Part shown: positions 59,873-64,000 of the stretch, piece after piece
Numbering within the stretch: the first letter of the stretch is position 1
How the letters are laid out: every line of letters begins with the position of its first letter
Origin: Lunularia cruciata
Taxonomy: Eukaryota > Streptophyta > Marchantiopsida > Lunulariales > Lunulariaceae
Direction: 5' to 3'
DNA: 64,000 nucleotides
NCBI GenBank assembly: GCA_948567375.1
Contig: OX419759.1
Coordinates: 28,807,493 to 28,871,492 of the forward strand
Program-made: the position numbers and the translations under genes
The notes under the pieces: generated by a model
The model's database searches: none
Told to the model about the DNA's origin: nothing
The model's input: only the letters and a program-made list of their open reading frames with translations

Positions 59873-61213
59873 TAATAACAGCGAATCAAAAAGTCATGAT
59901 CCAGGCAGGACTTGTACCTGCAACCTAGCCAAAGTATGATTCGTTCATAGGGTTTCGATGCAGTCGTCGACCCTCCTTGGTGGTCTTCTAATATAAGAAA
60001 CAATTATGAACATTGTATTGCAATATCGTGTTATGGAGAGAACTTTGGTGTCGATAACTTTATCTTGGATTATTTTTTTCTTATTGGATTCTATATTAGG
60101 CGTTTCAAATGAAGAAATCACTTGTTCTTTATTGATATTTGTAAAATCTGTAAATTATTTCACGGGTACACGCGAAAGAAAAAGAGTTCCAAATACAGTA
60201 CCCATAAAACTAAACAGGCGATTCAAGTCATTGCTGGGCGAAATTTTCAGTCGACCTTTTTCCTACGGATTCTATGGGGTTACCCGGAGCCCTGTAAAAT
60301 TTGACGGGGTAAGCGAAACCCAATACGTGTAGCAGAAAATAATGACTGGTTAAATTTACGGAGCCTATGGATATTGCACGTAAATTGCTATTACTTCAAC
60401 AGCACATGTTTCCGGAATTTACATACTTCCAGAAAAGCTTTAAAGTGAATCTTCCGGGTACCGGTAAACCTACATTTGAAACGCCATATTGTGGAAATTC
60501 TCCGGTTGAGTATGAATCATTAAAATATGTAAAATGCAGCGCCATGGAGTACCTGGGACGCGGTATTGCACCCGATTCGAGCGAGGCACCATGACAGGTT
60601 TAATCCGACACAAATTGAGACTCACGCAATGGCACATATTTGCACGAGTTCTCCCTATGCCCGGTGTTATTCCAACGAATTCAAAATTTCACGAGTACCA
60701 TTATCTATTGAATAAACCTCTATCCTAACGAGAAAGTGTGATAAACTAATAATTAGAAAGTGTGATAAATTATCAAGGCTAGGGTTCTACAAGCTCATCA
60801 AAGAGTTCAAAGAGAAATACGAAAGTTTATGAACTTTGCATATGCAGATCCCGTAAGCCAAGCCAAGTTCATCACCGAGGTTTTGAGTTCATGACCATAT
60901 CTAGAATGTACGTTTATTTTTCAAGGGAACAATCTACAAACTTCGGAGTTCCTGTAGCATTAATGGACTTGCCGATGACCTCTCTACAAGCACTGGGTCC
61001 GAAAAGATATTAGCCCATATGTATTTAGCAACGCTCAATGCACATGAGTTTCAAACTTGAATGGCAAAGTTTTCTGCAGATAGCTATACATTATTACTTA
61101 AAAAGTCCCTGTGCAAACTCTCCGGGCATCCACACTCCGCTGCTCCATTAATTACATATCTTTAGCTTTGTCGCCGGGTTTCATAAGAAGTCATAGACGA
61201 TGTAATTTTGAAT
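59873..61213. other. Spacer between genes B and C
   Basis: 59,873-60,050 matches 48,690-48,870 with scattered differences; 60,525-61,190 matches the 3' flank of gene B. Two frames of 108 and 75 codons (60,006-60,332 and 60,367-60,594) are open but not recognised and are not kept open in the homologous copy. Confidence 0.5.
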
Positions 61214-63190
61214 CTAACTCTGCATGGATGGCATCATGTGAAGGGGCCTCATCATATCGTTGTCTTCGTGATCAAGAATGTGGCAATGCCAAACGTAGCC
61301 AGGTCCAGTCGTGGCATCAAAAGTGAATGCTTCGTTCGACTGGGTCGCCCATCTCATGACAAATGTGGTAACTTTGCTAGGGAAAACTGTGGCGGTATCC
61401 TTCCATCCCTGCTGAAATTCCTCAATTGCTTGAATATCTTCTGTATAACAGCTAATGGGATCTGGGTAGGCGGCGTCCAGGGTACATGTTTCGTTTCGAT
61501 AGCGCTCTTTATCGATACTCTGTTGGCTTTTCACTAGAAACGAAATGAGATGGATATGAATTGGATGGGCATCATCCGTCAGGTTAATGAGTTCCCACAC
61601 TTCTGTTGAGTTGAGCTTCGGCATCTCTGTCACATTATCCCTCCATCGTAATCCGTTGAGCAACGAATATATGGGGTTGTCATTTCCATCGTCCGCCTCT
61701 GTCATCGTCAACCGCCTAACCTTAGTACTGCTGTCAGTGGGGATGTCGAATTCGGCTGCCAGTACTGCTGGAATTTCCGCATTCGGGACGGTCTGGTTGG
61801 GTCCGGGCGCCACAATATTGAGTTTCAACAGAGCTCTTGGGAGGGGAAAAGTCGGATCTGCTTCTGGGAAGGGTGCACTTCCGGAGTTGTTGACGAACAC
61901 TGAGTCACCGATACTCAGCGTGCTGAAATCGATAATGAAGTCAAGGCGCTCAGCTGGGCCTAGTGTGAGGGATGAGCGGTTCATAGGCTGGGAAAGATAA
62001 CCTTGATCGGTACCGATTTGAATGAATGAGACTGCAGGGTTGCTCAAGGTCATAACAAAATACCTGGCATTGGCGGCATTGAGCATGCGGAAACGATACT
62101 TGGTTGGGAGGACATTGAGGAACGGCCAAGCCTTTCCATTGATGAGAATTATATCGCCGTAGTACTCTGGGCACCAAGTCGGATGAACAAGAGGTGAAAC
62201 CCCAACTGTGGGGAAATTCACACTGCCGTCTGCGTGTATCTGCTTGTCTTGAATCACGAGGAGCTTCTCAAATTCGCCGCTCGGTAAGTTCTTTGGCTCG
62301 TTAGGTGTGTCCCGGATGAGGTACATGCCATTCAAACCAGCTAACATGTTCAGCCTGGTGATTCCCTCGGTGTGGTCATGGTACCATAGAAGTGCCGCTG
62401 GCTGGTCGTTTGCATAAGTGTAGTCCATGGTCGAGAACGAAGGTCCTACGTCACCTGATGCAGTGTACCAAGCATCAGGATATCCATCAGACTCGCTCAG
62501 GACCTCTCCTCCGTGAAGATGTGTTACCATTGGCACACCGCCACTCTTTGGGCTCGCCCGGTGGATGCTATAATCGATTGCAAGGAAGTGCTCGAAGTCA
62601 TCGATGTGATTCTCCCATCGGACTTTTGTTTCGATCCCTCTGGTGGCTAGCAGAGTAGGACCAGGAGATGATGCTGTTTCCTGACTTGTACCGTAAGCAT
62701 ACAGAGTAGTCTCGGGGAGGTCCCGATGAAGCTTCTGCAAAGGGAACCGATATTCAAAATATCGAATCAGTTACTTCTTTCTTTCTTTCGACCTTCAAAC
62801 TGAATTTTACTTTCTTTTGATGATATTGTCTAAGTCCATGGGCACGTCGCTCATAGGATGGATTCGAGTGCAGTAGTCACCGGGTCTTGACACAACTGTT
62901 TCAATAGAAATGTGAAAAAATTGACAGACAGGAAAAGAAGATAGTCAAGACCGTATAATTGCTTTGGAAATGTTTACCTGTTTGATCTTGTAAGCTCCTA
63001 GAGTGAGAGGACCTTCTTTAGATACGTCAATTGTAGTTGGTTCTGTTAGCTCCTCCACGAATTGTTCAACGGAAGGAGATGGTTCCAACGCCTGGCAGAA
63101 GGAATCGATTTTCTCCATGGGCATGTTGTCTTGAGCTGCTACTGCCCAGATAGACACTGTTACCAATGCCCAAACGGCCATGATAGACAT
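61214..63190 (-). CDS. LPR1-type multicopper oxidase, gene C (older paralogue)
   Basis: Exons 63190-62978 and 62734-61214, phase-0 intron, 577 residues, collinear with A and B without gaps. The exon structure is the same, but the intron sequence is largely different. Signal peptide MSIMAVWALVTVSIWAVAAQ. Copper motifs are intact at the same positions (THLHGG, WYHDH, HPIHIH, HCHILDH). CPEYYGD and the aspartate of EADP are kept, but the 360-370 loop differs most (FPEADPTFPLPR against YPDGDPTAPTTT). Other changes include HRASPKSGG for HWASPKSGG and DHTEGITR for DHTVGITR. The frame is open upstream to 63,385; I choose 63,190 because the paralogues share it and it opens the signal peptide. A secreted Fe(II)/phenolic oxidase is expected. 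Confidence 0.95.
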
Positions 63191-63438
63191 CTTAATAGAG
63201 AACAACTGGGATCTTGTCCCCCGGACTTGTTTTTCACCCATTGTACTAGATAAGGGGTACTTGCCTTCAGCTGTCTCTCGAGTGAATTGTATTAACAACA
63301 CTCTTGCAGGTCTAAGCTTATAGCTAGTATCCTCTAGTGATGCCTCATGAAGGAAAACATCTAGGGAACGGTAGAGAAGCGGCACCTGCTAGGATGTATT
63401 GCCTGAGTTGTACTACCTTCTCCAGGGTCTAGTATGGT

Positions 63439-63444
63439 TTTATA
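63439..63444 (-). promoter_or_regulatory. TATA box of oxidase gene C
   Basis: GAGTATAAAACC on the minus strand, about 250 bp upstream of the ATG, matching in relative position the boxes of A and B. Confidence 0.5.
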
Positions 63445-64000
63445 CTCTCATAAGCTGATTTCCATGGCTCAGAAGCTGGTGCCGCATTTCGGAGAGGACG
63501 AATCTGTAGCGAGGACTACGGTACTGATGTAGATTGCTCGTCCGCTTGCCCGGTTATTCCGAATTCGATTTTGAAATTGTTATCCGTTTACAGTTACGGG
63601 CTTAAAATGCCCCAACAGGTTATATCTAGTGCTTAAGAGATTTCTATGTACGTACTGATGCAAAGGCAATTGTCAAGAATATGTTTAGGGTCATGCAAAT
63701 AAAATAAATAAGCTGGGCAAAGCCATCACCAACTGCTCAAGAGTTACAAGAGGCAGACATTGATTTCAGCTAAGGCCTCCCTAGGGAGGGTTTAGCTGAA
63801 ACACTCATACATTCTCGTGTATTGCACTTTCCGGAGGCATGAGCCTTGGAAACAACGAGGAGGTTTAACGAATAGCTCTCACAGAAGAGACAAACAGGGG
63901 TTGCTGAAGTTCCTCAACCTGGCCAATTGATACATTCTCGAGTTAGTCTGGGTTTCATTCTATCACTCCATGCTCACGGCATCACGGCAAATCCGATATT
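63445..64000. other. Upstream region of gene C, homologous to that of A and B
   Basis: 63,840-64,000 aligns by eye with 48,045-48,215 (shared CACAGAAGAGACAAACAGGGG and CTCAACCTGGCCAATTG-like segments), so the duplication unit reached at least 0.8 kb upstream. No CDS. Confidence 0.55.

Noticed and set aside
60006-60594. Two ORFs between oxidase genes B and C
   Set aside because: No recognised domain, and the homologous DNA near genes A and B does not keep the frames open.
1-64000. CRISPR arrays, bacterial operons or phage genes
   Set aside because: No regularly spaced direct repeats with unique spacers and no prokaryotic gene organisation; all coding signals are spliced plant genes or plant retroelements.

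Overview
The window is nuclear DNA from a land plant. Evidence: short spliced introns with GT-AG borders, a plant-type WDR48/LRS1 protein, a plant-type ATRIP (SUV2) protein, LPR1-type multicopper oxidases, and plant Ty1/copia (Tork-like) and LINE-like retroelements. A seedless plant, for example a moss, is my best guess, but that is inference; the sequence alone does not fix the species.

Left part (1-16,300), gene-bearing, moderate GC. The minus strand carries two multi-exon genes that read towards coordinate 1. The first is an LRS1/WDR48-like WD40 protein (14 exons visible; its 3' end lies outside the window). The second is a SUV2/ATRIP-like checkpoint protein (18 exons modelled, about 1,180 residues). 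A weak plus-strand transcription unit (TATA-like box at 5,611, pyrimidine-rich leader, 127-codon ORF) may sit between them. A 74-bp tandem triplication lies about 400 bp upstream of the SUV2 start.

Middle part (16,300-45,000), AT-rich and repeat-dominated. It holds a decayed LINE-like element on the minus strand (about 18,080-21,150) interrupted by a solo LTR; a second solo LTR of the same family with a perfect 5-bp target duplication at 36,207-36,949; a decayed Tork-like copia copy on the plus strand (36,955-40,427); LTR-like fragments at 26,475, 29,309 and 40,428; and several local tandem duplications. I found no intact host gene here.

Right part (45,000-64,000). Three tandem, same-strand LPR1-type multicopper oxidase genes (A, B, C; two exons each, 577 residues, secretory signal peptide, all copper ligand motifs intact). 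A and B encode identical proteins and are almost identical in DNA over 3.3 kb (three differences noticed by eye), while their flanks are clearly more diverged. C is an older paralogue. A nearly complete, coding-dead Tork-like copia element (50,401-55,227, target duplication GCTTG) sits between A and B.

The three oxidases should act in the apoplast or secretory pathway as Fe(II)/phenolic oxidases. LRS1/WDR48 and SUV2/ATRIP both belong to DNA-damage signalling in characterised organisms. I saw no CRISPR array, rRNA or convincing tRNA gene.
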